A stretch of DNA of 64,000 bases from Parachlamydiales bacterium (GCA_003153295.1 PLXY01000011.1:62001-126000); one strand, 5' to 3'. Positions 8,425 to 17,183 are shown, counted from the stretch's first letter. Notes: generated from the sequence alone by a model not told the origin. Translations and numbers: made by a program.

Positions 8425-9108
8425 ATGGGACCCAATGTTGCAGCAATTCTTCTCATGGCAGGAATCGGCAGCCGCTTAGGCAGCCCGCTCCCCAAACAAT
8501 TTCATTTGCTAGGATCAAAAAAAATTTATCTTCATACATTGGAGAAATTTCTAGAATCGGGTTTATTTCAGCAAATCATTTTAGTTTGCCATCCCGATTG
8601 GATCGATGAAGTCAAAACTGAAATCCCTTCCCATGTCCTCGTCATTTCCGGAGGGCCTAACCGCCAGTCGTCTTCTTTATTAGGATTACAAGCTTGCAAT
8701 CTCAAGACCCAGGTCGTGATGATCCATGATGCGGTACGCCCCTTTGTCTCCCAAGAGATTTTAGAGCGCAACATCAGTGCTGTTCAACGTCACCTTGCCG
8801 TTGATACATGCATCCCTTCCGCCGATACTGTCGTTCACTCTGAAGAGGGACAATGGATCACTTCAATTCCTAAGAGAAAATTTTATTTACGGGGGCAAAC
8901 TCCCCAAACTTTTGATTACCAGCTCATCTGTGAAGCTCATCGAAAAACTCAGTTAACTGAGTCGACGGATGATTGTTCCTTGGTCTTAGAATTGGGGCAT
9001 CCAGTGGCTATAGAGGCGGGTGAAGAAAATAATATCAAGATCACCACCGAACTCGATGTTGAAATGGCGGAGTGGATTCTCAGTCAAAAAACAGTCTCTG
9101 CTTCTTAG
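8425..9108 (+). CDS. ispD: 2-C-methyl-D-erythritol 4-phosphate cytidylyltransferase
   Basis: 227 residues, normal for IspD. The nucleotidyltransferase signature LLMAGIGSRLG.PLPKQF opens the protein, followed by MIHDAVRPFV, RGQTPQTFDY and the C-terminal GEENNIKITTELDV. It transfers CMP to MEP in the cytosolic non-mevalonate isoprenoid pathway, which chlamydiae use. The first residue after the Met is in a typical position, so ATG 8425 is taken as the start. It appears monocistronic, followed by two lipoprotein genes. Confidence 0.92.
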   Translation: MGPNVAAILLMAGIGSRLGSPLPKQFHLLGSKKIYLHTLEKFLESGLFQQIILVCHPDWIDEVKTEIPSHVLVISGGPNRQSSSLLGLQACNLKTQVVMIHDAVRPFVSQEILERNISAVQRHLAVDTCIPSADTVVHSEEGQWITSIPKRKFYLRGQTPQTFDYQLICEAHRKTQLTESTDDCSLVLELGHPVAIEAGEENNIKITTELDVEMAEWILSQKTVSAS

Positions 9109-9198
9109 ATTCAATTATTTTCTCCATCAGAGACCTCCTTGACTTGTATTGTCATTTGGTTGATTATTTTCCTCTTAGAAAAAACGGTTGTCTACGAC

Positions 9199-9738
9199 AT
9201 GAATACTTTAAAATCTTTGCTTCATCCTAAGAAAATTTATTTTTTAAAACTTTTTGCAATAGTGGGTGTATTAACCCTGATTTGTTCAGGTTGCTCCCAC
9301 CGTTCCGATAATGAAATGACGCAATTGCAAATCCGAGAAATTCAGACACGAACATTCGCTGCTAAAGATTCTAAAACGGTCCTTAAAGAGATGATGAACG
9401 TCTTGCAAGATGAAGCCTTCATTGTTAAAAACGCCAATCTAGATCTAGGTTTGATCACGGGTGAAAAAGATATGCATCTCGAAAGCGGGTGGGAAAAGTG
9501 GATGACGGTTATCGCTGTGGGCCGCAATGGGACATGGACAAAAAACGGTGTCACTGAAATTTCTGCCAATGTAACTCAATTCGGCAATGACACCCGAGTC
9601 CGGGTCAATTTTCAGAGAAAAATATTTGATAACATGGGCCGCGTCATAGAAGTAAAACAAATCTATGATCAAGAGTATTACCAAAACTTTTTTGACAAAG
9701 TCCATAAAGGTTTATTCATTCAAGAAGAAAAACTTTAG
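9199..9738 (+). CDS. Putative lipoprotein, function unknown
   Basis: 179 residues from ATG 9199, chosen because it starts the basic n-region of a lipoprotein signal (MNTLKSLLHPKKIYFLKLF...LICSGC, lipid on the Cys). The mature part contains a mixed alpha/beta pattern with a conserved-looking GLITGEKD and strands around WMTVIAV, ISANVTQF and VRVNFQRK, suggesting a small periplasmic domain on a membrane anchor. Ten bases separate it from the next lipoprotein gene, so the two are probably one operon. Confidence 0.6.
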   Translation: MNTLKSLLHPKKIYFLKLFAIVGVLTLICSGCSHRSDNEMTQLQIREIQTRTFAAKDSKTVLKEMMNVLQDEAFIVKNANLDLGLITGEKDMHLESGWEKWMTVIAVGRNGTWTKNGVTEISANVTQFGNDTRVRVNFQRKIFDNMGRVIEVKQIYDQEYYQNFFDKVHKGLFIQEEKL

Positions 9739-9747
9739 AGGAAAATT

Positions 9748-10155
9748 ATGTACATCTGGTCGCTTCTTTTAATTTTAACTAGCTGCTTATCATTTGGCTG
9801 CTCTAAGGGCTACCAACATGCTGCAAATTTACAAAGCTCCCATGAAAGAGAAATGACTCTCGGAATTGTGCAGAAAGAACTCCGTAAAGGGATGAACCAA
9901 GGAGATGTCGCAACAGCCTTAGGATCGCCTAATATCGTCACAAAAGATCAAAGCGGGGCCCAGACTTGGATCTACGATAAGATCGCCCAAGAAGTCTCTT
10001 ATTCTAATGATAATGGTGGCGTCTGGTTAATCCTAGGCAGATATCAGAAAAGAGCAGGGGCATCCTCCTCAACTCAAAAAACTTTGACCGTAGTGATCAA
10101 GTTTGATGACCAAGAGCTCGTCGATAAAATATCCTACCATTCGAGCAAGTTCTAA
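9748..10155 (+). CDS. SmpA/OmlA (BamE-like) domain lipoprotein
   Basis: 135 residues with a signal peptide ending LSFGC (lipidated Cys). Residues 45-85 match the SmpA/OmlA pattern: ELRKGMNQGDVATALGSP, then QTWIYDK. BamE belongs to this family and supports outer-membrane protein assembly, but many short family members have other, unknown roles. Together with the upstream lipoprotein it forms a small envelope operon. Confidence 0.7.
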   Translation: MYIWSLLLILTSCLSFGCSKGYQHAANLQSSHEREMTLGIVQKELRKGMNQGDVATALGSPNIVTKDQSGAQTWIYDKIAQEVSYSNDNGGVWLILGRYQKRAGASSSTQKTLTVVIKFDDQELVDKISYHSSKF

Positions 10156-10158
10156 AAA

Positions 10159-11157
10159 TTAAGGCGCTAGGCTAGCGATTTCATCATCAATTTTTTTAAT
10201 CTCCAAAGCATGGATATATGCATCTGCTTTGACTTGCTCTGCAAACAACTGATATTTTTTTGAATGCAAAGAGACCCACTTCACTAAATAATCTCGATAA
10301 TTTGCTTTATCTCCAGTCAGATTGAGTTGGCTCACTTGATCTGCAAGGAGAATTCCCCTATCCCACGCGGGAATAATGTTCTTCTGGTAATAATCGAGAA
10401 ATTCGAATTGAGTTGTAGGCACTCCTTCGTAAAGAGTGTCCATCTTATCTTGCATCGCATGAATTTCGGTCGCTATCTCTTCAAATTTAAAAAAATCGGA
10501 ACCTTTCATATATTTCAAAGTTCCAGATGCTGAGACAAGTATGATCAGCGAAATTCCGACAAGAGCGGCCTGCTTTATTTTGTTCCTGTTATGGATGAGG
10601 GTTATATATAGGCAATAACCTATTACAATGCCGCTGAGCAACCCTCCCAAGTGCGCAGCCACATTGACGGAAGATTTCATCCCATAGAACAGATTGACAG
10701 CGATTAATCCCAGGACTCTTTTTAAAGGAGGATTGCGCACTTCTTCTGGTAGTAAAGGAGTCGTTAGAAGAGCGACCAAGGCTCCGATAACTCCAAATAC
10801 TCCGCCGGATGCACCTGCTTCTACCGAATAAGAATCGAGATGCCAAATCTGACTTAAGAGGCCTCCGAAAATCCCTGTTGCTAAGTAAACTGCGGCAAAG
10901 CGGGCTTTTCCTATGAGGGTTTCAAGAGTAGATCCGATGTCATACAATGCATAGAGATTCATCAGTAGATGAATAATCCCAAAATGAACAAACATGGCGG
11001 TCAATAATCGCCAAGGCTCTCCCTGCAAAAGAGTTGATGTGCTACAACCTCCCCACTGAAGAATTTGCTGAGTTGTCGGCTCAAAAAAGTGCACCCCAGA
11101 GAACACCATAAGAACATAGATGATTATATTAAGAGCGATTAAGAGACGTGTAATCAT
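10159..11157 (-). CDS. Rhomboid family intramembrane serine protease
   Basis: 332 residues from ATG 11157 (the upstream in-frame codon at 11199 is TTG and less likely). Six membrane segments contain the rhomboid catalytic pair: GASGGVFGV (nucleophile Ser) and AAHLGGLLSG (His), plus an early HFGIIHLLMNLYAL loop. A cytosolic/periplasmic C-terminal extension of about 110 residues rich in Lys/Glu follows the membrane domain. Rhomboids cleave transmembrane segments of substrate proteins; the substrate is unknown. Its 3' end almost abuts the convergent lipoprotein operon. Confidence 0.87.
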   Translation of the reverse strand: MITRLLIALNIIIYVLMVFSGVHFFEPTTQQILQWGGCSTSTLLQGEPWRLLTAMFVHFGIIHLLMNLYALYDIGSTLETLIGKARFAAVYLATGIFGGLLSQIWHLDSYSVEAGASGGVFGVIGALVALLTTPLLPEEVRNPPLKRVLGLIAVNLFYGMKSSVNVAAHLGGLLSGIVIGYCLYITLIHNRNKIKQAALVGISLIILVSASGTLKYMKGSDFFKFEEIATEIHAMQDKMDTLYEGVPTTQFEFLDYYQKNIIPAWDRGILLADQVSQLNLTGDKANYRDYLVKWVSLHSKKYQLFAEQVKADAYIHALEIKKIDDEIASLAP

Positions 11158-11288
11158 AAGACATTTCTTTGAAATTTGAGATAGGATGATTTTAACCAAT
11201 GATCTTCATTTCGCACATAAAAAAAATACATCTGAGTCACTGCTCCACGGCGGCATCCCATTTCTAATGAGAGATTTCTTCTTATATC

Positions 11289-11335
11289 TTGACATCACCT
11301 ATTAAATCGGTTATATAACCTATTAAATAGGTGCC
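11289..11335 (+). promoter_or_regulatory. Promoter with palindromic operator for the winged-helix/nucleotidyltransferase pair
   Basis: TTGACA at 11289 and a TATATA -10 box (11312) with 17-base spacing overlap an inverted repeat CACCTATTAAAT ... ATTAAATAGGTG (11296-11333, one mismatch). At its centre is a perfect palindrome GGTTATATAACC (11309-11320), and CCTATTAAAT also occurs twice as a direct repeat. The gene just downstream encodes a winged-helix protein, so autorepression is the natural reading. Confidence 0.65.
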
Positions 11336-11337
11336 CT

Positions 11338-11673
11338 ATGCTGGAATACTTGTTTTCAAACAAGAATGTCGAAAAAATATTAATTTATTTGAATTTACAT
11401 GAAAAGGCGAATGCAACTGAGCTTAGCCGCTCTTTCCAATCCCCCTTAGATCCCATCCAAAAAACCCTCAGAAAGTTGGAGGAAGGAGGATTATTAGTCA
11501 GCTTTTTAGAAGGAAAAACTCGCGTCTTCCAATGGAATCCGAGATATCCTTTTTTAGATGAACTACAAGCACTTGCCAAAAAGGCATACGATTTTCTTCC
11601 TTCATCTATACAAGAATCAACCTATCAAAATAAAAGACGGAAACGTCCTCGGAAAACTGGAAAGCGAATGTGA
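11338..11673 (+). CDS. Winged-helix (ArsR/MarR-like) transcriptional regulator
   Basis: 111 residues starting four bases after the operator palindrome. Residues 15-65 read as a winged helix: KILIYLNLHEKANATELS (helix 1-2), then a recognition helix PLDPIQKTLRKLEEGGLL and the wing SFLEGKTRVFQW. The C-terminal 30 residues are very basic (KRRKRPRKTGKR). Small regulators of this sort are frequently paired with a nucleotidyltransferase gene in putative toxin-antitoxin-like modules. The stop TGA overlaps the partner's ATG. Confidence 0.7.
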   Translation: MLEYLFSNKNVEKILIYLNLHEKANATELSRSFQSPLDPIQKTLRKLEEGGLLVSFLEGKTRVFQWNPRYPFLDELQALAKKAYDFLPSSIQESTYQNKRRKRPRKTGKRM

Positions 11674-12206
11674 TGGATTTATCGAAGATCGATCTCAAAA
11701 GATTGGCTTGTTTTATCTCAGAAACTTTAAAAAACAAAGGGATCGAAGCCGTATTGGTTGGAGGAGCTTGTGTTTCCATTTATAGTAAAAACCGTTACCA
11801 ATCTTATGATCTTGATTTCGTCGTGTACGAAGAACTCAAAATGATTGAAAAAGTGCTGAATTCATTAGGATTCAAAAGAACTGGACGATGTTTTTCCCAT
11901 CCTAAATGTCCTTATCTGATTGATTTTGTAAATCCTCCCATTTCAGTTGGACAGGAAAAGATCCATCGGCTTAGAACCATAAAAACATCTGCTGGTACGA
12001 TTAAGCTGCTGACGCCTACAGACTGCATTAAAGACCGATTGGCTGCTTTTTTTCACTGGGATGATGAACAGGCGTTAGAGCAAGCATTACTTGTCGCAAG
12101 CAATCACACCTTTGACCTTCGAGATTTAAAACGATGGGCTAAAGCGGAAGGATTTGAGAAAAAATTGCGATATTTTTTAGAACGCAGACTTAAGAAGAAA
12201 AATTGA
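11673..12206 (+). CDS. Nucleotidyltransferase-fold protein (MNT/AbiEii-like)
   Basis: 177 residues. The nucleotidyltransferase core is recognisable as VLVGGACVSIYSKNRYQSYDLDFVV: a GG motif followed by DxD-type carboxylates. After it come ISVGQEKIHRLRTIKTSAG and a helical C-terminus rich in Arg/Lys. Related proteins act as toxins or antitoxins by transferring nucleotides or phosphate to tRNA or protein. The start is either GTG 11670 or ATG 11673; the latter overlaps the regulator stop in the common TGATG form. With the autoregulated partner it forms a plausible toxin-antitoxin-like cassette, though toxicity is not shown. Confidence 0.65.
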   Translation: MDLSKIDLKRLACFISETLKNKGIEAVLVGGACVSIYSKNRYQSYDLDFVVYEELKMIEKVLNSLGFKRTGRCFSHPKCPYLIDFVNPPISVGQEKIHRLRTIKTSAGTIKLLTPTDCIKDRLAAFFHWDDEQALEQALLVASNHTFDLRDLKRWAKAEGFEKKLRYFLERRLKKKN

Positions 12207-12266
12207 GGCATGAGGGGCTTCTTTTTGTCCCCCTACTTCGTGGAGCGATCAGAAAGGCTCATATTT

Positions 12267-13784
12267 TTACTCTTGGATCGTTCTTTCCAAGATCCATTCA
12301 GCAATCAAATTCATAACCGATGGGGCAATCGTTTCTTCAATTTTTGCATATTCTCCAGGAGATCCGTCCTGACAAGTTTGGAAAAAATGATTAAGCCTCG
12401 GCAGCTCAACAATCTTAAAATCCTTATTCCCTCCTTCTTCCAGGGCTTTTGAAAGAATAGGCAAATGTTGCGTAGGGGATACCTGTCGATCGAGTTCCCC
12501 ATTCAGCGCTAATACGGGAATCTTCACCTGCTTTAAAGCTGTGCTTGGATCAAAAAGAATATAGTAGCGCCACCATTCCGTATTCGCTGATGCCCTCATC
12601 GCGATCATCATAGGGAGATTTACTTTTCCCTGGGTTCCCTCTAGCGTAGCCATATGATTTTTGGCCATTTCGCGCAATTGTCCGGCAGCGATCTGAGGAT
12701 CTGACTCTATTTTCAAGATCGTGATTAGCTGTTTTAGAAAGTTATGATCTTGGGCAATTGTCTCTTCAGATTCTCCACTGGCTTGTTGAGCCAACCTGCT
12801 CTGTTCATATATAATCTCCTCTCCATTCACAGCAGGTGCTGCCATCAGTACGATGAAAGCAACGTCTTTTGATCCCGCTGCCACCATCGGAGCAATAATC
12901 CCCCCTTCACTATGACCAATCAAGCCAATTTGATTTGGATTTATCTCTTTTCGTGATTTGAGATATGCAACACCTGCAAACACATCAGAAGCAAAATCTT
13001 GAGTTGTTGCTTTGTCGTAATTGCCTGTTGATTTTCCACACCCCCGCTTATCCCATCGAAGCACGGCAATACCCTGGCGAGTCAAATAATCTGCTAATAC
13101 TAAAAACGGCTTATGACCTATGTTTCTGTATCGCAATTGTTGGTATGGACATAGCGCCTCATCGCGATCAACTGGCCCTGAACCAGAAATCAATAAAACA
13201 ACTGGGGATGGGTTTTTTGAGAAGGGCAATGTCAAAGTTCCAGACAAAGTAATCCCCGCTTCCAGATTGTCATAAAATACATGCTCCTCAGTATAAGGAA
13301 AAGGAGGCTTCGGTTCTTGTGGACGGTTTCTTGCTTCTACAGATTTTATGCCGCGCTCAAATGCAAGCGAGCACAATTGGCCTGCTAGGACAAATTGGCC
13401 GGAAATTGTAGATTCATTGTTTAGCAACCCTTCAAATTTTGCAAAAGCCCGTTTGATCTCGAATTTCAGCACCCTGTCATCAAATGTAATCTCATCGATG
13501 GGGGTACCACTGTGCTCTAAAGTGTCAAAATTTGCACTCAATGCCCCACGAGAATCTTGATGAATATGAAGAACCAAAGTCACTGTCATCATTCCGGTAT
13601 CAAGTACTCCTGACCAATCGCCTACAATCGAGCGACCTTGATGTGATTGAGCAAGTGCTTGTATATCCATATTGGCATCCATCGTATTTTCAATATTCGC
13701 ATCTGTGTTGACAGAGGTAGGTCCCACACCGCTACCGATCAGGGCGGTACTAAGCATAGCTGTTAACAGTTTCTTCTTAAGCAT
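12267..13784 (-). CDS. Secreted alpha/beta hydrolase
   Basis: 505 residues from ATG 13784 (preceded by AAGAGA; the upstream TTG at 13796 is rejected). A signal-peptide-like N-terminus (LKKKLLTAMLSTALIGSGVG) is followed by a beta-rich domain of about 120 residues (GDWSGVLDTGMMTVTLVLH) seen in secreted hydrolases. Then comes an alpha/beta hydrolase domain with LISGSGPVDRDE (oxyanion region), IGLIGHSEGG (nucleophile Ser), LALNGELDRQV (Asp) and LPRLNHFF (His). All three catalytic residues are present. Likely a periplasmic or secreted esterase/peptidase; substrate unknown. Confidence 0.82.
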   Translation of the reverse strand: MLKKKLLTAMLSTALIGSGVGPTSVNTDANIENTMDANMDIQALAQSHQGRSIVGDWSGVLDTGMMTVTLVLHIHQDSRGALSANFDTLEHSGTPIDEITFDDRVLKFEIKRAFAKFEGLLNNESTISGQFVLAGQLCSLAFERGIKSVEARNRPQEPKPPFPYTEEHVFYDNLEAGITLSGTLTLPFSKNPSPVVLLISGSGPVDRDEALCPYQQLRYRNIGHKPFLVLADYLTRQGIAVLRWDKRGCGKSTGNYDKATTQDFASDVFAGVAYLKSRKEINPNQIGLIGHSEGGIIAPMVAAGSKDVAFIVLMAAPAVNGEEIIYEQSRLAQQASGESEETIAQDHNFLKQLITILKIESDPQIAAGQLREMAKNHMATLEGTQGKVNLPMMIAMRASANTEWWRYYILFDPSTALKQVKIPVLALNGELDRQVSPTQHLPILSKALEEGGNKDFKIVELPRLNHFFQTCQDGSPGEYAKIEETIAPSVMNLIAEWILERTIQE

Positions 13785-13973
13785 AATCTCTTGCAAATTG
13801 TATCAGAGTTTTTTGATGGGGACAAGAAGCAACAACTTGCTGATGTCGACGTGATTAAAATTTAAGATATGATGGGCTTCTTTTCGTCCCCTGTTTTCAA
13901 CAGGAGCGAAAAGCCGGTTCGCTTTACAAGGCTCTACGGAGATACGTTTAGTAGCTCCTCATGTCTTGTTTCC

Positions 13974-14000
13974 AAAAAAAAACCCAGCATAAAGCTGGGC
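13974..14000 (-). terminator. Terminator downstream of tRNA-Lys
   Basis: CCCAGC / GCTGGG stem (13983-13999) followed on the minus strand by nine T. On the plus strand it is also followed by six T, so it may work both ways. It is embedded in a longer inverted repeat (about 13960-14020) whose outer arms share the CATGTCT end of tRNA-Lys. Confidence 0.75.
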
Positions 14001-14011
14001 TTTTTTGGAAA

Positions 14012-14083
14012 TGAGACATGATGGGCTTGAACCATCGACCCCCTCATTAAAAGTGAGGTGCTCTACCACTGAGCTAATGTCTC
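14012..14083 (-). tRNA. tRNA-Lys(UUU)
   Basis: Cloverleaf read on the minus strand: acceptor GAGACAT/ATGTCTC with discriminator A, D-arm TAGCTCAGTGGTAGAGCA, anticodon stem CCTCA/TGAGG around the loop CTTTTAA (anticodon TTT), and T-arm GATGGTTCAAGCCCATC. CCA is not encoded. Confidence 0.93.
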
Positions 14084-14095
14084 GATAATGCGTGT

Positions 14096-14170
14096 TGACC
14101 CCAAGGGGATTCGAACCCCTGTTATCAGAATGAAAATCTGGTGTCCTAGGCCGGGCTAGACGATGGGGCC
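14096..14170 (-). tRNA. tRNA-Glu(UUC)
   Basis: Acceptor GGCCCCA/TGGGGTC, anticodon loop TTTTCAT (anticodon TTC) on a CAGA/TCTG stem, and T-arm CAGGGGTTCGAATCCCCT on the minus strand. It is 12 bases upstream of tRNA-Lys and may be co-transcribed with it. Confidence 0.93.
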
Positions 14171-14220
14171 ATTCTCTCTCCTACTAATTCAGAGAGACAA
14201 AAATTCTAAGTCAAGACGGA

Positions 14221-14772
14221 TTAAACCGCCATAATTTCCTTCTCTTTGGCAGCAAAGAGATCATCGACAGTCCTGCAAAATTTATCTGTAAACTCCTGAA
14301 TAGCCTTCTCAAGTTTTTTTAGAATATCTTCGGTGATAAGGCCGTCAGTTTTCTGTTTACGGATGGTATCGTTGCTTTTACGGCGGATTTCCCGGAGGGC
14401 AATTTTAGCGTCTTCTGCTTTCTTTTTCCCCTGTTTCACGATCTCAACGCGCATCGCTTGGTCCATAGGAGGAACGTTGATGCGAACAGAGCCGGATTCC
14501 AGGATAGGCTGTAAATTTAAATTTGCTTTTTCAATGCCTTTTGAAATGGCAGCAGCCGTTTGAGGATCAAAAGGTGTAATCAAAATTTGGCGGGGTTCTG
14601 GAGCTGAGATGTTTGCCAATTCTTTGATCTTCATATGAGTGCCATACACTTCGACAGAGACTCCTTCGACCATGCCAGGATTGGCGCGATTGGTCCGCAG
14701 GTTCTTCAGCTCTTGCTTAAAGTGGTCTAGCGTTGCCAACATTTTTAATTCGACTTCTTTTTCTGTAGACAT
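14221..14772 (-). CDS. frr: Ribosome recycling factor
   Basis: 183 residues, standard RRF length and composition: two long helices with the conserved LRTNRANPGMVEGVSVEVYG near residue 25, ISAPEPRQILITPFD, and the C-terminal VRINVPPM. RRF with EF-G splits post-termination ribosomes. Three bases separate it from pyrH, and the order rpsB-tsf-pyrH-frr matches Chlamydia. Two tRNA genes follow 50 bases downstream. Confidence 0.96.
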   Translation of the reverse strand: MSTEKEVELKMLATLDHFKQELKNLRTNRANPGMVEGVSVEVYGTHMKIKELANISAPEPRQILITPFDPQTAAAISKGIEKANLNLQPILESGSVRINVPPMDQAMRVEIVKQGKKKAEDAKIALREIRRKSNDTIRKQKTDGLITEDILKKLEKAIQEFTDKFCRTVDDLFAAKEKEIMAV

Positions 14773-14775
14773 AGA

Positions 14776-15498
14776 CTAATCTCCTGTAACCAAAGAACCT
14801 GCCTTACGATCAGTCACTGCTGAAAGAAGGGATCCTTTCTTGAAAAGATTAAAAACATGGATAGGGATGTCGTTTTCACGGCATAAAGCAATTGCAGTTG
14901 AGTCCATAACTCGTAGTTTTTTATTCAGAACGTCCGCATAGGTCAGCTGATCGAATTTTACCGCAGAACGGAAGCGGATAGGATCTTTATCATAGATGCC
15001 ATCAACTTTAGTCGCCTTTAAAAGGACCTCAGCATTGATCTCGCTAGCTCGGAGAGCTGCTGCGGTGTCTGTTGTAAAATATGGATTGCCGGTCCCGCCA
15101 ACGAAAATGACAATGGCTCCCCTTTCCAAATGGTCAAGGGCGCCTTGCCAATTATATTTTTCAATGATGGAATCGGTATCGAAAGCGCTCATCACATGGC
15201 TTTCGCAACCCAGACTTGCTAGAGATTGCTGGAGGATAAGTCCATTGATCGTCGTCGCAAGCATGCCGATATGATCGGCAGGAGTTCGTAGAAATCCGAA
15301 TTCCTCTGCTTGCGAGCCTCGGAAGATATTTCCTCCGCCGACCACGATGCCAATTTGAACCCCCATCGAATGAATCTCTTCCACAGCAGCAGCAATATTC
15401 TTGCTCGCTTTTTGGTCGATCCCAAATTTTCCTACGCCCATGAGCGCTTCACCGGAAAGTTTGAGCAAAATTCTCTTATAGAGGGTTTTTTTGGCCAT
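14776..15498 (-). CDS. pyrH: Uridylate kinase
   Basis: 240 residues of the bacterial UMP kinase family: RILLKLSGEALMG at the start, GIVVGGGNIFRG, AFDTDS, IFVGGTGNPYFTTDTAAALRA and LLKATKVDGIYDKDP. It makes UDP from UMP in the cytosol. The tsf stop codon directly precedes its start, with no gap, so it is part of the rpsB operon. Confidence 0.96.
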   Translation of the reverse strand: MAKKTLYKRILLKLSGEALMGVGKFGIDQKASKNIAAAVEEIHSMGVQIGIVVGGGNIFRGSQAEEFGFLRTPADHIGMLATTINGLILQQSLASLGCESHVMSAFDTDSIIEKYNWQGALDHLERGAIVIFVGGTGNPYFTTDTAAALRASEINAEVLLKATKVDGIYDKDPIRFRSAVKFDQLTYADVLNKKLRVMDSTAIALCRENDIPIHVFNLFKKGSLLSAVTDRKAGSLVTGD

Positions 15499-16353
15499 TT
15501 ATGCTCCTATTTGCCAACGAACGAAACGACGGATCGCCAGCGGTTTACCTAAACGGTGTCCTTCTTTGGCAACGAGCTCTTCGATCGTGATAGCATTGTC
15601 TTTTACAAACTTCTGTCTTAAGAGACAAACTTGGTCATAGAAAGCTTTGAGTTTACCTTCAACAATTTTGTCCATGATAGCTGCGGGCTTGCCAGCGACT
15701 TGACCGCGGGCAATTTCTTCTTCACGAGCTTTCACATCAGCTGGAACTTCTTCCGGCCTTAAAAAGTCAGGAGACTCTGCAGCAATATGCATCGCGATAT
15801 CGCGCGCCAAAGCTTCTTGTCCGGCTCCGCCGTCCATTTCAACGAGCGTCACAATCTTGCCGCCCATGTGAGAGTAGATAGCCAGAGAATGACTGGAAGA
15901 TTTAGGGAAAAGCTGGAGGCGCCGAATTTTGACATGCTCTCCTAAGCTCTGAACAACGATCGCACGGTGCTGGTCGATGGTCAAAGAAGGATCTTTGCTA
16001 AACTTTTGCTCTAAGAAAGCCTCTAAAGAAGCCGGTTTTGTTTCAGCTACTTCTTTGGCAATATCATTAGCAAATTGTTTAAACCGGTCGTTTTGCACGA
16101 CAAAGTCGGTCTCTACATTGATTTCGACTAAAGCAAGCGTGTCTTTGGTTTCCGCAGAGACGACTAAGCCTTCTTTCGTTTCACGGCCTTCTTTTTTGAC
16201 AGCAGAAGCCATGCCAGACTTACGAAGAAGATCAATCGCTTTTTCCATGTCGCCATGAGCTTGGTCAAGGGCTTCTTTACATTTGCCCATGCCAACCCCA
16301 GTTCTTTCACGGAGCTCTTTCACCATTTCAGGAGTGACTTTCGCAGAGGTCAT
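15499..16353 (-). CDS. tsf: Elongation factor Ts
   Basis: 284 residues. The N-terminal UBA-like domain carries VKELRERTGVGMGKCKEAL, followed by VEINVETDFVVQND (EF-Tu contact region) and a C-terminal dimerisation part. EF-Ts recharges EF-Tu with GTP. Its start overlaps the end of rpsB by four bases (ATGA), so translation is coupled, and expression depends on what happens to the interrupted rpsB upstream. Confidence 0.96.
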   Translation of the reverse strand: MTSAKVTPEMVKELRERTGVGMGKCKEALDQAHGDMEKAIDLLRKSGMASAVKKEGRETKEGLVVSAETKDTLALVEINVETDFVVQNDRFKQFANDIAKEVAETKPASLEAFLEQKFSKDPSLTIDQHRAIVVQSLGEHVKIRRLQLFPKSSSHSLAIYSHMGGKIVTLVEMDGGAGQEALARDIAMHIAAESPDFLRPEEVPADVKAREEEIARGQVAGKPAAIMDKIVEGKLKAFYDQVCLLRQKFVKDNAITIEELVAKEGHRLGKPLAIRRFVRWQIGA

Positions 16354-17183
16354 TTTTGCTCCTCCTCGCCTTCCTCGTCTTCGCCTTCTTCACCGGCTTC
16401 TGCAGATGCTTCTGACATATCGCCTTTAGCAACAGAAATATTCATATCGTTTTTCTTATCGATGGCGGCTTGCATGAGTGCTGACAAGATCAGCTTAATG
16501 CTCTTGAGAGCATCGTCGTTACAAGCAATGACGTAGTCAATGGGATCTGGATCGCAGTTGGTATCGACCAGCGCCATCACAGGAATCCCGAGCTTGATCG
16601 CTTCAGCCACAGCAATATGCTCGCGGCTAGGATCGACAACGATTAAGAGGCCTGGAGGTTTGCGCATCGCGCGGATACCGGATAAGTTGCGGTCCAATTT
16701 AATGCGGTCTTTGGACATCACGACCATTTCTTTCTTCGTGAACCCTTCTCCACCTGTCGCAATCCTTTTTTCGATACGTTCTAAAGTTTTGACGGATTGA
16801 CGGATGGTTTGCAGGTTGGTCAATGTACCACCCAGCCAACGCTCGCAGACGTAAAATTCGCCGCTAGCTTCCGCACATTAGCGGACAACGCTTTTAGCTT
16901 GTTTTTTTGTCCCTACAAACAGAATAGATTTGCGCTTAGAAACGGCGTCTTTAACGACGTCGACGGCTTTACGGATCTGTTGAACTGTTTTTGCGAGATC
17001 GATGATGTAGATTCCATTGCGTTCCTCGAAGATATAACGTTTCATCTTCGGGTTCCAACGGTGCTTTTGGTGTCCAAAATGGGCACCACATTCTAATAAT
17101 TCTTTTACACTGACATTAGTGTCAGGTGATTTTTCTTGTGCAGTTGCCAAGCCTTGTCCCTCGTATTGCATTTGACACGGCAT
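16350..17183 (-). pseudogene. rpsB: Ribosomal protein S2, interrupted by an in-frame TAA codon
   Basis: Read through, the frame gives a complete 277-codon S2: [45 protein letters not shown], then TAA (16878-16880, codon 102), then CAEASGEFYVCERWLGGTLTN, LLIVVDPSREHIAVAEA and GIPVMALVDTNCDP. The stop replaces what is probably a Glu codon (GAA); no frameshift is involved and the rest is intact. The tail is acidic (AGEEGEDEEGEEEQ). S2 is essential, so a base-calling error, a mixed population or recoding are the options. RBS AGGAG at a normal distance; the SD lies in a small palindrome (ACTCC/GGAGT) that could be regulatory. Confidence 0.9.

Noticed and set aside
9139-9198. An upstream start for the 9199 lipoprotein
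   Set aside because: It uses a non-ATG codon and would put 20 extra residues before a normal lipoprotein signal.
12211-12234. GGGG...CCCC sequence after the nucleotidyltransferase gene as a terminator
   Set aside because: The stem is only four bases with an eleven-base loop; more likely part of the tRNA-end-like repeat.
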